Shown here in pieces: positions 11,801 through 25,088 of a stretch of DNA of 64,000 nt. Within the stretch, counting starts at the first letter, position 1. Each line of letters starts with the position of its first letter. This stretch comes from Utricularia gibba (lineage: Eukaryota; Streptophyta; Magnoliopsida; Lamiales; Lentibulariaceae): positions 5,332,001 through 5,396,000 of the forward strand of contig CM007990.1 of the NCBI GenBank assembly GCA_002189035.1, written 5' to 3'. The position numbers and the translations under genes are program-made. The notes under the pieces were generated by a model, which was not told the origin of the DNA, searched no databases, and saw only the letters and a program-made list of their open reading frames with translations.

Positions 11801-12777
11801 AGTCCTTGGTATTGGAGACAATCATTTAAGCTCAAGCTGTCACTAACCTCTTTAACCGGTTTATAAAAAAAAAGATGATGTATTTTGCTTGCTATTCTAG
11901 GGTTTAGACAAATTACATGTCTTAGCATAGATTTGCTTACATGGTTTTCATTCAAAATATGATCTTGTTTTTTCTACATCCATTAGATTATAGATTTTTT
12001 AAAATTACCAAAGACTTGTGTATTGTTTTAGTTGCCCATGGCACACACTCAAAGAAGAGGCAGGGTTGATTAATCTAGTGTTACTCGGTATAATCTTTTA
12101 ATACTCTCAATTTTCTTGACTCAGGCACCAAAGTCAGAATCCTCATCTGGTGTGGAGCGATCAACTTTTGCATTATTTATGCAGCCTGACTGGTAAGTAA
12201 TGCTCAAAGCTTAATGATCACTATCAAATCATCTTTACCTTCTGTACTTAAAATCATCCTTTCAAGAAAATCTCATATTAGAGGCACCGAACCCCCTTAG
12301 CATGAACTCAAGTTTGTGAATTTCCATCTGTGAATCGCTGCCTGTATGCATCATATGAGGTGAAAACAGAATACAACTTCACACAGTGAGCGTGTTCCCA
12401 CGATTCCATGTTACTTCATGGTGGAAAATACTTAAAGAGTAGATATCTTGATCTCAGTCTCACAGTCCGGAAGCAGGACACTCCCATTACTCTTTTTTAT
12501 GGTGTCTAACAGTTACTTTTGCCTGTTTTTCTTTGAAATGTTTAGGGATGAAAAGCTGTTCTTCCCAGAGACGGTAAACATTCATGAGGTCAGTCGTTCA
12601 CCGTTGAAAATGAGAACTGTGTGAAGTAGTAGTACCATATCCTCGTTGTGTTGGAATCTGGATCAGTCTTGAGAATTGTGTGACATGGTGTTGCAGTTCA
12701 TGGTGCCAAACGGGTGTCTCACCTTCGGTGAATACTCGGCGAAAGTGATGGCCAAGTACTACGGGGACACTGCATAA
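8846..12777 (+). CDS. 2-oxoglutarate/Fe(II)-dependent oxygenase (isopenicillin-N-synthase-like fold)
   Basis: Fifteen exons: 8846-9061, 9154-9231, 9330-9379, 9501-9554, 9684-9736, 9869-9941, 10187-10248, 10523-10591, 10825-10930, 11186-11253, 11393-11493, 11656-11751, 12125-12192, 12546-12588 and 12697-12777. They sum to 405 residues with all phases consistent. The core carries the iron ligands WHTDHGSL (His-x-Asp) and a distal His in ATPHCVQAP. The Arg of ERSTFALF is placed as expected for 2-oxoglutarate binding. The early part (VPGYAALRKNLLHLAPRLA, then RYNFGWSHGKE) matches the plant group containing Arabidopsis At5g48020, whose substrate I do not know. The first 50 residues are Ser/Arg-rich and poorly conserved, so they may be a transit peptide. 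All catalytic residues appear intact and no stop interrupts the model. Confidence 0.88.
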
Positions 12778-13363
12778 AATGGAGTTCGCGGACACGCTTC
12801 TGCCCGTGTCCTCCTGCTCTTCTCTGATTCGTTTCTTTTCTTGTGTTCCCCAATGACAACACTTTCTAATATATATATGAAGTAAATATTATCCTCGATT
12901 GAATATAATATATTTTTAATTTTAATATTATACCACTCTTACCAGTTACCGGGGTTTAAAATGGATCCTAAGTTGAACTCGTAAAGCTTGAAGAAGGAAC
13001 AGTTGTAAAGGGGTTGGGGTTAGACGTAAACACAGTTCGGGTGTGATTCGACTCCGAATCACCGGTGACCGGATTCGTCGCCGTAGTCTGGTTTTGCAGT
13101 TGTCGGGTTTTGGGATCGATGAGCGATGCAGAATCGTGTCTACTGATTTCTGTTCCCCGCGAGTGGATTGACTGGTGCATTGACGCGAATTTGATCCCTC
13201 TGCGAGTTGATCTGGGTGAATTTTCCGATTGGAAGCGCTGGGTGCCAACCATTCCCGGCCGACACCTCTGCCGTCGCCGTCGGCAGGTGGAGCAATAGCA
13301 TGGTTCTTCCTCCGGCGTAGTTCTCCGCAGCCCCAACATCTCCAGTTTCTCCCTGACCCACGA
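12778..13363. other. Short intergenic region and 5' untranslated region of GRV2
   Basis: Bases 12860-12950 are AT-rich with a (TA)n stretch. From about 13000 the DNA is GC-richer and probably is GRV2 promoter and leader. An in-frame ATG at 13229 would extend GRV2 by 45 residues; the downstream ATG at 13364 fits the family start better. Long open frames on the opposite strand are shadows. Confidence 0.5.
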
Positions 13364-16300
13364 ATGGATTTCGCGAGCCGCCATTCTACAGCACCACCAC
13401 CCACGGATCAAAGCCCTACATCGTCCTCCCCTGCTGAGGAGCCTGAGTATATAGCGCGGTATATGGTGATCAAGCACTCATGGCGGGGTCGTTACAAGAG
13501 GATTCTTTGTATTTCTAACCACGCTATCATTACTCTCGACCCAAACACGCTGTCTGTGACGAATTCATATGATGTGGGTAGTGAGTATGATGGTGCTTCA
13601 CCGATCATTGGCAGGGATGATAACTCGAATGAGTTTAATATCAGTGTGCGGCCTGATGGTCGTGGGAAGTTTAAGGCCGTGAAGCTGTCGTCTAATTATA
13701 GGGCGAGTATACTGACTGAGCTGCATCGGTTAATGTGGAATAGAATCGCCGTTGTGGCTGAATTCCCAGTTCTTCATCTGCGGAGGCGGACCTCAGAATG
13801 GGTGCCTTTTGTAAGTTTTCCCGCAAGATATGGTGTTTCTTTTCTGGTTCTTATGTCAGTTGTAATGTAATACATGGTTGATAGTACTTAGTGGTTATAA
13901 GAAAAGTTTTTTGATTGCCAAATATGTGAACGAAATCTGTGCTTTTCGATATAGAACAGGAAATGCTGTGATCTCTTATGGTCCTCTGTTAGGTACGAAA
14001 AATCCTTATATAGGCCACTTATATAGTGTAGAAATCAGAGAAGGTTGAAATTTCGTTGCTCATTACATGGGATAATGATCTAGTTTCAATTTTCGTTTGT
14101 CTGTCTTGCATTATGCATGTTTGTTATTCTTCTCCTATATTTATGCACTCATAAAATTTCTGATGCAGAAACTAAAAGTTACATACGTTGGGGTAGAAGT
14201 GATGGATTTAAAATCTGGAGATGTACGATGGTGCTTGGACTTCAGGGACATGGATTCTCCTGCCATAGTAGTTCTCTCTGAACCCTACGGAAGGAAAACT
14301 GACCATGGTGGATTTGTTATTTATTCTCTTTATGGAAGAAAATCTAAAGCTTTCCAGGCGGCTTCAGGGACTTCTGATGCTGCTATCATATCAAACATTG
14401 TGTGGACTACTTTCCCTTCTTTTCTTTATCCTTCGCATCCATATATAAATTTTCACATTTTATTCCTTATGACCAGATGAGCATATCGAATTTTAATGCA
14501 TATGCATAGATAAATACTATGTGCATAACCTTCAAGTATGTTCAACCGTTGATGATTACTAAGACATTTTTTTCTTCAAACAATTCTCTCCAGACTAAAA
14601 CTGCAAATTCTATGGTTGGGGTGTCCTTAGTTGTAGATAGTTCGCAATCACTTAGCATCTCTGATTACATGAGGAAGAGAGGTAAGATTTCTTCTTTTTC
14701 TTAGTATCTAATGACATAATCCTGCCAATTTGTACTGCTGATGCTTGTTTCGTTTTTATTGGTTGAAATCATTCAAAACGTAGCAAAGGAAGCTGTTGGG
14801 GCAGAAGAAAATCCACTTGCTGCTTGGTCAGTTACGAGGTTGCGCACTGGAGCTCATGGAATGCTTCGTACTTCTGGATTGAGTTGGACAATAGGACCAA
14901 AAGGCGGGCTTGGGGACTCTGGGGATGCAGTCTCTCGTCAGCTTATTCTTACGAAGACCTCTGTCGTTGAAAGGCGCACAGAAAACTATGAAGTGAGAAA
15001 GCATTGTGAATTAGGATTTCCATTTCAATTAGTGCTTCTCTTTTCTATTTTCTAGAATTAATGATTGCTTTGCGTAATAAAAATGGCATTGGTGCTCTGG
15101 GGCATCTTCTTTAAATACTGGATTATAAACTAAAATGTTCTAGTCTTGATAACGTTAAATTATCTAATTTCCATTGCAGCCTTGGCTTGTTTTATTGTCT
15201 TTTTTTTCTTCTTTCTTACCTTTCTATTTCGGCATGCCATCTCAGTTTTCTACTTCTTCAAACGCATATTTGCCATGTGGTGTCTTCCATGTGCTTCCTT
15301 TGTCCAGTTTCATGGTTTGTGCAACATTTATTGATCCAGATTGACAATGTGCGGCCCTTATCTTCGGTTAGTGCTCTTGTAAGGTTTGCTGAAGAGCCGC
15401 AGATGTTTGCTTTTGAATTTAGTGATGGATGCCCTATCCATGTAAGTGTCACCTTACGGGAAATGTTTATCTATGGAGATTTGATTCATATGTAGTAATA
15501 CTTTTGGAGAGTAACGAATGTTACCTGATGATTTCAGGTTTATGCTAGCACCTCTCGAGATAGCTTACTTTCGGCTGTTTTGGATGTTCTGCAAACCGAA
15601 GTAGGTGGTTTTATTTGCTTATGGCATGTGGATTGATTAATGCAGCATTCCGTCAGTGCCAATTTAGGTTGTCATTTATCATTTTGTCTGCATGCATAAT
15701 TCCTGAATGTAGTATTTCTAGAGATCATGTTCTTTAGGTAATCATTTTGGGTAAATATTATTTTAGTTGACATGGTGTTGGTTTCCTCAGGGCCAATGTC
15801 CTGTGGCCATCTTACCGAGACTAACAATGCCTGGCCACCGGATTGATCCACCTTGTGGTAGAGTCCATTTACTCGGTAGCCATCAAGTGCAGCGGCCAGC
15901 TGCTGATATGGAACTTGCAAGCATGCATCTGAAACACTTAGCAGCAGCTTCCAAAGATGCTGTCGCTGAAGGAGGCTCTATCCCTGGTTCAAGGGCTAAA
16001 TTGTGGCGCAGAATAAGGGAATTTAATGCATGTATCCCATTTAGTGGTGTCCCACATAGTATTGAAGTGCCTGAGGTGACTTTGATGGCCTTGATAACGT
16101 TACTTCCTGCTGCTCCGAACCTCCCGCCAGACTCCCCACCCTTACCACCACCTTCTCTGAAGGCAGCTGCCACTGTGATGGGTTTTGTTGGATGCTTGCG
16201 CAGACTGTTGGCTTCAAAGAGTGCGGCTTCACATGTTATGTCATTTCCCGCTGCTGTTGGCAGGATCATGGGATTGCTTCGAAATGGTTCTGAAGGTATA

Positions 16301-19300
16301 GCAGCTGAAACTATTGGGCTTCTTGCTATGCTCATTGGTGGGGGTCCAGGTGATACAGTTCTTCTCTCTGACACGAAAGGAGAGCAGCATGCAAGGATCA
16401 TGCATACCAAGTCGGTCTTATTTGGTGACCAGAATTATTTGACAATTCTTGTCAGTAGATTGAAACCTGTATCGGTTTCACCATTGTTATCTATGGCTGT
16501 TGTCGAAGTTCTGGAAGCAATGATCTGTGAGCCACACAGTGGAACAACCCAATTTCCTGTTTTTGTTGAATTGCTGAGACTTGTAGCTGGCTTACGCCGA
16601 CGCTTGTTTGCATTGTTTGGCCATCCTGCCGAAAGTGTTCGAGAAACAGTGGCAGTAATTATGCGCTCAATAGCAGAAGAGGATGCTGTTGCAGCAGAAT
16701 CAATGAGGGATGCCGCATTGCGTGATGGTGCACTGCTGAGGCATTTCTTGCATGCATTTTATCTTCCTGCTGGTGAACGTCGTGATGTCAGTAGACAGCT
16801 TGTGGCTCTTTGGGCAGATTCTTATCAGCCTGCTCTTGAATTGTTGTCTAGGGTTCTTCCACCTGGCCTAGTTGCATATCTGCACACAAGACCTAATGGA
16901 ATTTCACCTGAAGACATATTTAATCAAGAAGTTTCATTGATGAGCAGAAGACAGCGGCGCCTGCTTCAGATACGGAATCATGCAGAGAAGCCAACACAAT
17001 CTCACCTGCATAGTATTCCCTCTGGGGATTTTGCAGGAGGTAGACAACCGGCACCTGAGAGAGGTGCTCATACGTCTCAGGGATTGGATAGTTCAGTTAT
17101 TAGTACGAACAATGGACATCTATCTGTCCATTCCTCTCTGCATCAGGTGGGTGACAGCGTCCCCCATGAGACCCCAACTATAGGTGCTCCTTCAAATGAA
17201 ATGTCACTGTCAAGCGCGGAAGCTGAGAGTTATGCAGTGAATGGGAATGATTTGATGCAATCAAATTCTCCTAGCACTTCTAAGTTTGACAATATTGCAT
17301 CCGAGCTTCATAATTCAGGGAAAACTGCTCCGGCACAGGTAGTGATCGAGAATGCTGCTGTTGGTTGCGGGAAGTTACTTCTAAATTGGCCTGATTTTTG
17401 GCGTGCTTTTGGACTTGATCATAATCGGGCAGACTTGATTTGGAATGAGAGGACTAGGCAGGAATTAATAGAGGCCTTGCAGGCTGAGGTTCATAAACTA
17501 GATATTGAGAAGGAACGAACTGAAGACATCGCTGCTGGAGGTGCAATTCGTGAAACTTTTAGTGGGCAAGAAATTGTCCATCAGATTTCTTGGAACTATT
17601 CAGAATTTTCTGTTGGGTACCGCAGCTTAGCTAAGGAAGTTTGTGTGGGTCAATATTATCTTCGTCTGTTGCTTGAGAGTGGGACTAGTGGTAGGGCGCA
17701 GGACTTCCCTTTACGTGATCCAGTTATGTTTTTCAGAGCACTTTACCATAGATTCCTTTGTGATGCGGACACTGGACTGACGGCTGATGGTGCTGTTCCT
17801 GATGAAGTGGGTCCAACCGATGATTGGTGTGATATGGCAAGATTAGATGGCTTTGGTGGAGGTGGAGGCTCCTTGGTCAGGGAACTTTGTGCAAGGGCTA
17901 TGGCAATTGTGTATGAGCAGCATCATGATTTAATAGGTCCATTTGAAGGCACTGCACATGTTACCGTACTCGTAGACAGGACCACTGATAGAGCTCTAAG
18001 ACACCGGCTTCTTCTTCTTTTGCGGGTGATTACCTAATCTCATCATTCAACCCTCATGGTCATTTGTTAAGTATTCACATGTAAACTGATGAACTTGCAA
18101 TTCTTATGCACTTCTGTTTATATACCTCTGACAATATATGTGTATCTTGCAGGTTCTTATGAAAGTTTTGTCAAATGTCGTTTCATGTGTCTTAGTCGGT
18201 GGATGTGTGCTTGCTGTTGACTTGCTCACTGTAGTGCATGAGGCTTCAGAAAGAACAGTCATTCCTTTGCAATCCAATTTAATTGCTGCTTCTGCTTTCA
18301 TGGAGCCCTTGAAAGAGTGGATGTTTATAAATAAGGAAGATGCACAAGTTGGGCCAGTCGAGAAGGATGCCATTAGACGGTATTGGTCAATTAAGGAAAT
18401 TGATTGGATGACAAGATGCCGGGCATCTGGGATGTCAGACTGGAAGAGGCTTCGAGATATACGGGAACTTCGATGGGCAATGTCTGTTCGAGTGCCTGTT
18501 CTTACCCCTGTTCAGGTTTCACCATTGTCATTAATGTGCATTTGAAATTCTGAATTAAACTATATACTTGGTGCTTGTCTTTTGGGAATGCGAATGTTTT
18601 GGGGTCTGAGATCTTTTTCATTACTTTCCATTCCAAAATATGAGGCAAGCCAGCCACTAGCTTCACACACCTGAAATACTTGAAAGTTTCAGGTGACTAG
18701 CAGAAAACTTCCTTGGTCTTATGTAAGGTCGAATGTCAAGAGAATGTTGGAATGATAGTGAGTTAATTCACTCAGCATGAGAGAACTAGAGTTAATTAAT
18801 GTGACTGCCTGACTTGCTAAGTTACATTATATGAAAATTAGGCAGCTGCTGGAACTTGGGGCTTTCCGATGTGCAAGTGATCATCTCACTTGAATTTTGA
18901 TTTGAAATTGTTATCTTTTTATTGTGTTTATCTAATTGGTGCCCTTATTTTAATTATTCTATTTTTATTTTTTAGGTAGGAGAAGTAGCATTATCCATAT
19001 TACATAGCATGGTTGCTTCCCATTCAGATGTTGATGATGCTGGAGAAATTGTAACGCCCACGCCTAGAGTAAAACGCATTTTGTCAAGTTCACGTTGTCT
19101 TCCCCATATTGCACAGGTACTGATTCAAACTATGCTTTTTTTCGTAGATTTTGTTGAATAATGATCAGTCTGTCAGCAGGCAATGCTTTCTGGTGAGCCA
19201 GCTATTGTCGAGGCTTCTGCTGCTCTGCTTAAGGCCATAGTTACCAGGAATCCCAAAGCAATGATAAGGCTGTACAGTACTGGTGCCTTTTATTTTGCCT

Positions 19301-22300
19301 TGGCATATCCTGGGTCAAATCTTCATACAATTGCGCAACTCTTCTCAGAGACTCATATTTACCAAGCTTTCCATGGTGGTGAAGATGCAGCAGTTTCATC
19401 TTCTCTGCCTTTAGCAAAAAGAAGTGTACTGGGTGGTCTCTTACCTGAGTCGCTGCTGTATGTGCTGGAGCGTAGTGGACCATTTGCCTTTGCTGCAGCG
19501 ATGGTTTCTGATTCTGATACCCCTGAAATTATCTGGACTCACAAGATGCGATCTGCAAATCTGATTCGCCAGGTAATCCTCTCGAATCTTTAATTGCCTA
19601 TGGAACCCTCCTTGTCTGATTTGTAAAATCTATTTACGTTTTCTAATTTTAATGAAAATATATACTCTGCATGAAATTTGAATGAGTTTATTTTATCAGG
19701 TACTCCAACATCTTGGAGATTTTCCACAGAAGTTGTCCCAGCATTGTCATTCATTGTATGATTATGCCCCAATGCCCCCAGTGACTTACCCAGAGCTGAG
19801 AGATGAAATGTGGTGTCACCGATACTATCTCCGGAACTTGTGTGATGAAATTAGGTTTCCAAATTGGCCTATTGTTGAACATGTTGAGTTCTTGCAGTCC
19901 TTGTTGGTAATGTGGCGAGAGGAATTAAGTCGAAGACCCATGGACCTTTCTGAAGAAGAAGCTTGCAAAATCTTGGAAATTTCTTTTGAAGATGTATCTA
20001 GAGATGACGCACCCAAGAGACCTAACTCTGCATCAAGAGATGAAAAACCAAGCATATCAAAACAAGTTGAGTATATAGATGAAGAAAAACTAAAAAGACA
20101 ATACAGGAAGTTAGCAATGAAATATCACCCTGACAAAAATCCTGAAGGGCGAGAAAAATTTATGGCTGTGCAAAAAGCATACGAGTGCCTTCAGGTATGC
20201 TGTCAGAATCGTCTCAGTTGTTCTAAAAGGTCATGATTGAACTTTATTAACCATTTGATTGAAAGCTATTTATATTACCTTGCTCTGGCTAATCTTATAT
20301 ACCGTGCCCATTTTCCAATTGTATAATTGTGAACAGTATAGGGTATGAGCTTCAGATAACGGTGGTCGTTTGATTTAGACGCTGCTTCGTATTGAAAGCT
20401 TTTGTTGGCTTTTTTTATCTGACACGCCTAGTTACTGTTCCATACATAGCATGAATATTTTTTGATCATCATAGATTGTTCTTAGCCCATATAAAAATAG
20501 CGCAGTTGTATGAAATTGGCAGCATTGTGTGGTTTTACCCATTTAGCTGACCCCACATTGTTGCTTAAAAAGTGTACCACGTTGTTCCATTGTTGAACAG
20601 CTTTGTCTCAAGTTATTGTTTGTAGTTGTTGATTACTAATTCTTATTATGAATCACTTAGGACCATGTGCTACTACGTTTGCTTTATACTTGCCAAGATT
20701 TTGAGTTTATGGCCCTTCCATCATTGTGAAAGGAGTTCCACCACCTTTGACAGTTGTTTTCGTGTTGTTTTCCTCAATTTCTTTCACTTTTTAGGTTGTA
20801 ATGCAAGGATTGCTAGGCCCCCAGAATTGGAGAGTGCTGCTTCTGTTGAGAGGGCAATGCATTCTCTTTAGGAGATACGGAAATATATTGACACCATTCA
20901 GATATGCTGGCTATCCGATGCTTTTGAATGCCATTACAGTGGACAGAGATGATAATTCATTTCTTTCTTCTGATCGGGCACCTCTCTTGATTGCAGCTTC
21001 AGAGCTTGTTTGGCTGACGTAACTTCTTTCGCATAGATTTTATTCTCATGGTATTCTTCATTTCTTCACATTTTACCCTAATTTATGATCTGTATATACA
21101 TTCAGGTGTGTGTCCTCTTCATTGAATGGTGAAGAGCTTGTTCGAGATGGTGGAATTCCTCTTCTCTCTGCTCTTCTTTCACGTTGCATGTTTGTAGTCC
21201 GTCGAGCAACTCCTGCTTCCGAACCATCTGCCACAATTGTTACAAGCATACTGCAAACTTTTTCAGTTCTGAGTCAGTTTGAAAGTGCTAGATCTGAGAT
21301 GCTAGATTTATCTGGGTTAATCGATAACATAGTTCACTCCACTGAACTTGAGCTTGTCCCTGCTGCTGTTGATGCTGCTCTGCAGACAATTTATCATGTT
21401 TGTATCTCAGCCGAACTTCAAAATGCCTTACTGAAAGCGGGTGCAATGTGGTAAGTAGAATAATGTTTTCACTATTTGGATCATATTCTTGAACAATCAT
21501 GTGTCTTCATCCAAGAAAGCAATTTTTGGGGTACTATTAGAGAGAAGCCAGACTTTGTTACATGAAACTTTCCCACCTGTATGCAGAACACAAAATACAC
21601 TTGCTGGATACTGAATCTTGTCGTCTAGTAATGTTGGAAATTGTTGATTTTCATCTATCTAGGTATCTTATACCCTTGATACTCGAGTATGATTCAACAG
21701 CAGAGGAGCCTGATGAAGCTGACACACACGGTGTAGGAACTAGTGTTCAAATAGCGAAAAACACACATGCTGTACTTGCTTCCCGAGCCTTGTCAAGGCT
21801 TAGTGGTTTTGGTAATGATGAGAATCCAGCACCCTACAATGCTGCTGCAACTGATGCACTTAAAGCTTTGCTGACACCGAAACTTGCTAGCATGCTGAAA
21901 GATGAATCCCTACTGGAACTCTTATCCAAATTGAATTCCAACCTGGAGTCCCCTGAGGTATTTATATCACCCTCTAATTTTATTGATCAGTATCACATTG
22001 AGTGCTATCTTACTTCTCCATCCAGTGTGTTATATATTCTTGCGCTTGATCATGAATCGCTACAGTGCATAGAAAAGACATTGAAAGATTTAGCTTTTCT
22101 TAAAAGAAAATTAGACCCAGATAAGGTACTCGAATACAAAAATACCATATCAGACTACGATGATTGCACAAACTGGAAGATATAGCTTGGTGCTTCAGGA
22201 AAATTCTGCATGCTGGATTTTTTATTTTATTATTATTATTAGTATTAGTTTTATTATTATTGTTATTATTGATCAGTAAATGTTTTATAATCTGCTGAAG

Positions 22301-25088
22301 AAGTACTGAAAGTGAAGAAACTATGGTGTTTGATTTTTTCAAAACTTTCTGTCAAGTTGGGCATCAATATCTTCTTCTTTGAATTGCCTTGTCGCATTTC
22401 TCATTGTAACTGGTTTTTATTTTTGGTTTTCAGATAATATGGAACTCGTCTACCAGAGCAGAATTGTTAAAATTTGTTGATGAGCAGCGTTCGAACCTTG
22501 ATTTTGAAGGATCTACTAACATGGACTGTTGCTCGTTTGTTTATGAAGCACTATCCAAGGAACTTTATGTAGGCAATGTATACTTGAGGGTGTATAATGA
22601 TCAACCTGATTCAGAAATCAGTGAACCTGAGGAGTTCTGTCTCGCTCTTGTTAATTTTTTATCAGGCCTAATACGGGAGGCTACAACTGTTACTACAGAT
22701 ATTCTTGAAAACAGTACTATAACTGCTGATCCATCAGAACCGAAGCATTCCGATGAGCATGCCTCTGATGAGCCTTCGTGTGCTAATTCTTCAGCATCCG
22801 ACAGTTTGGAAGTGTTCAAAGAGCGAGAATCTGAATTGTTAAAAAATCTTCGATATGGGCTATTATCTCTTCAGGTACTTCATGTTAGTTCTACATCTTT
22901 TGACATATTTTTGGTGATTCTGACATGTTATGTCTTCAATTTCAGCATTTGTTGACCAAGAATCCCAGTTTAGCATCAGTTTTGTCCACGAAGGAGAAAT
23001 TGCTGCCCCTTTTCGAATGCTTTTCACTTGATTTTGCATCAGAAAGCAACATTCGTGAGCTGTGTCTGGTTGTGTTATCTCGTTTGACAACATATGCCCC
23101 ATGCCTTGAGGCAATGGTTGCAGATAGCTCTAGTTTGATTCTTTTACTCCAGATGCTACACTCATCTCCTAGCTGTCGTGAGGGAGCTCTACATGTTCTC
23201 TATGCTCTAGCAAGTACGCCAGAGCTGGCATGGGCAGCAGCAAAGCATGGTGGAGCAGTATTCATCATTGAAGTCCTCTTGCCTACACAAGGTCAGATGG
23301 TGTATTTCAAATAAAAATGCTAAATAATCTTCACCGTGTTTCTGAAATAGATAATTTGTGTAGAAGAGATACCCTTGCAGCAAAGAGCGGCAGCAGCCTC
23401 CCTTTTAGGGAAGCTTCTCGGGCAGACGATGCATGGCCCCAGAGTAGCCATTACCCTAGCCAGATTTTTACCTGATGGCCTTGTATCCATCATAAGGGAT
23501 GGTCCTGGTGAAGCGGTCGTGAGTGCTCTTAGACAAACAACAGAAACTCCTGAACTTGTTTGGACTCCAGCTATGGCTGCCTCTCTATCAGCACAGATTG
23601 CCACTCTGGCTTCGGATCTATATGATGAGCAGATTAAAGGGCGTGTTGTTGACTGGGATGTGCCTGATCAGGCTTCAAATCAACAGGATATGAGAGATGA
23701 GCCTCAGGTATAAATATAAGTGTGTAGAAGATTCTATTCATCGTATTGCATGATTGAGTCTTTTTAAACACCCTAGTGACTTCATAATCCTGCGTAGGTT
23801 GGGGGAATTTATGTCAGGCTATTCCTCAAAGATCCCAAATTCCCACTCCGAAATCCGAAAAGGTTTCTTGAAGGGCTCCTGGATCAGTATCTTACTTCAA
23901 TTGCAGCAACCCATTATGAAGGCAGTTCTGTTGACACTGAACTTCCCCTGCTTCTTTCTGCTGCCTTGGTCTCCTTGCTGAGGGTGCATCCTTCTCTTGC
24001 GGATCATGTTGGCTATCTGGGTTATGTGCCTAAACTTGTATCTGCAGTAGCTTATGAAGCAAGCAGAGAAAGTATGGCTTCAGAAACCTGTGAACCAGAT
24101 GACAATCCTCCTGAAAAAAAATCACAAACTTCACAGGAGCGAGTTCGCCTTAGTTGCCTGCGAGTTCTTCATCAACTCGCAAGTAGCACCATCTGCGCAG
24201 AAGCCATGGCAGCAACTAGTGTTGGCATGCCTCAGGTACTGTCAGCTTTTTTTATTTTCTCTTCGTGTGCATTATTTTTGCAAATCGGTTTCACATTTTC
24301 CGCTGCTTGCTCCAGGTTGTTCCCATTCTAATGAAGGCTATTGGCTGGCAAGGTGGAAGCATCCTTGCCCTTGAAACCTTAAAGCGTGTTGTAGTTGCAG
24401 GAAATCGAGCAAGGGATGCACTAGTGGCTCAGGGTCTCAAGTAAGTTTCTCACTCAAGTTTTTTTCTAGGACACTGAGTTCTGGCTGCTGCAACTGTGAT
24501 GCCTGGAATTGAAATTCTCTTCAGGGAGAATAGATTCTAGTAATATTTTCTACACATGCTTGTGTAGGGTTGGCCTTGTGCAAGTTCTTCTTGGTCTTCT
24601 TGATTGGCGATCTGGGGACGAAACATGAACTGGAATGAATCCGAAGCATCAATTGCGCGTGTTCTTTCCATTGAGGTCAGTAACATGTACAGAAATCCAT
24701 GCGAACTTGTTCTAGACTTGAGAATTTGCCCTTTCTCCGGTAACCCACACACACACACACCAGGTGTTGCGTGCATTCGCCACAGAAGGAGCCTACTGCA
24801 CCAAAGTGCTCGACATACTGAACGCCTCTGATGTAAGTCCCTGATTCCTTGCCTCGTAGCGCACCACCGATTACATTGTTGCACACTCAGCCGACGCATG
24901 AGCACTGAATTATCCCGGGCATCTGTGGTGCGCAGGTATGGAATGCTTACAAGGATCAAAGACACGATCTCTTCCTTCCATCAAATGCTCAGACTTCGGC
25001 CGCCGGGGTCGCGGGTCTGATTGAAAGCTCCTCTTCCATGCTCACTTACACTCTACCGGCGCCGCCGCCTCCAAGAACTCAATCATAG
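13364..25088 (+). CDS. GRV2: GRV2/KATAMARI2, plant RME-8 (DNAJC13-type endosomal J-domain protein), with a one-base frame break
   Basis: Twenty-two exons: 13364-13810, 14169-14399, 14594-14681, 14784-14992, 15340-15441, 15538-15600, 15791-18025, 18153-18515, 18976-19116, 19180-19572, 19700-20194, 20795-21018, 21106-21450, 21663-21957, 22434-22874, 22946-23291, 23364-23707, 23798-24235, 24316-24440, 24568-24675, 24764-24832 and 24936-25088. If one missing base is allowed for, the protein is about 2551 residues, against about 2554 in Arabidopsis GRV2. It starts MDFASRHS, then [22 protein letters not shown] domain with the HPD motif ([14 protein letters not shown]) lies near residue 1567. In RME-8 proteins it recruits Hsc70 to endosomes for sorting to the vacuole; Arabidopsis grv2 mutants have defective gravitropism. 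In exon 20 the reading frame runs LDWRSGDET then stop (24626-24628), whereas one extra G in the run at 24614-24617 restores SGGRN followed by MNWNESEAS. Exons 21 and 22 stay conserved in the restored frame. Confidence 0.95.
22222..22271. repeat. TTA-type microsatellite in a GRV2 intron
   Basis: An imperfect run of TAT/TTA units lies in the intron between GRV2 exons 14 and 15. It is a simple sequence repeat and a likely polymorphic site. Confidence 0.75.

Noticed and set aside
12946-13477. Long open frames of 152 and 169 residues on the minus strand
   Set aside because: They lie opposite GRV2 exon 1 and its leader, have low-complexity Arg/Ser content and no family resemblance; they are shadows of the GC-rich coding strand.
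15883-16410. A 175-residue minus-strand frame
   Set aside because: It lies fully within conserved GRV2 exon 7 on the other strand and resembles nothing.
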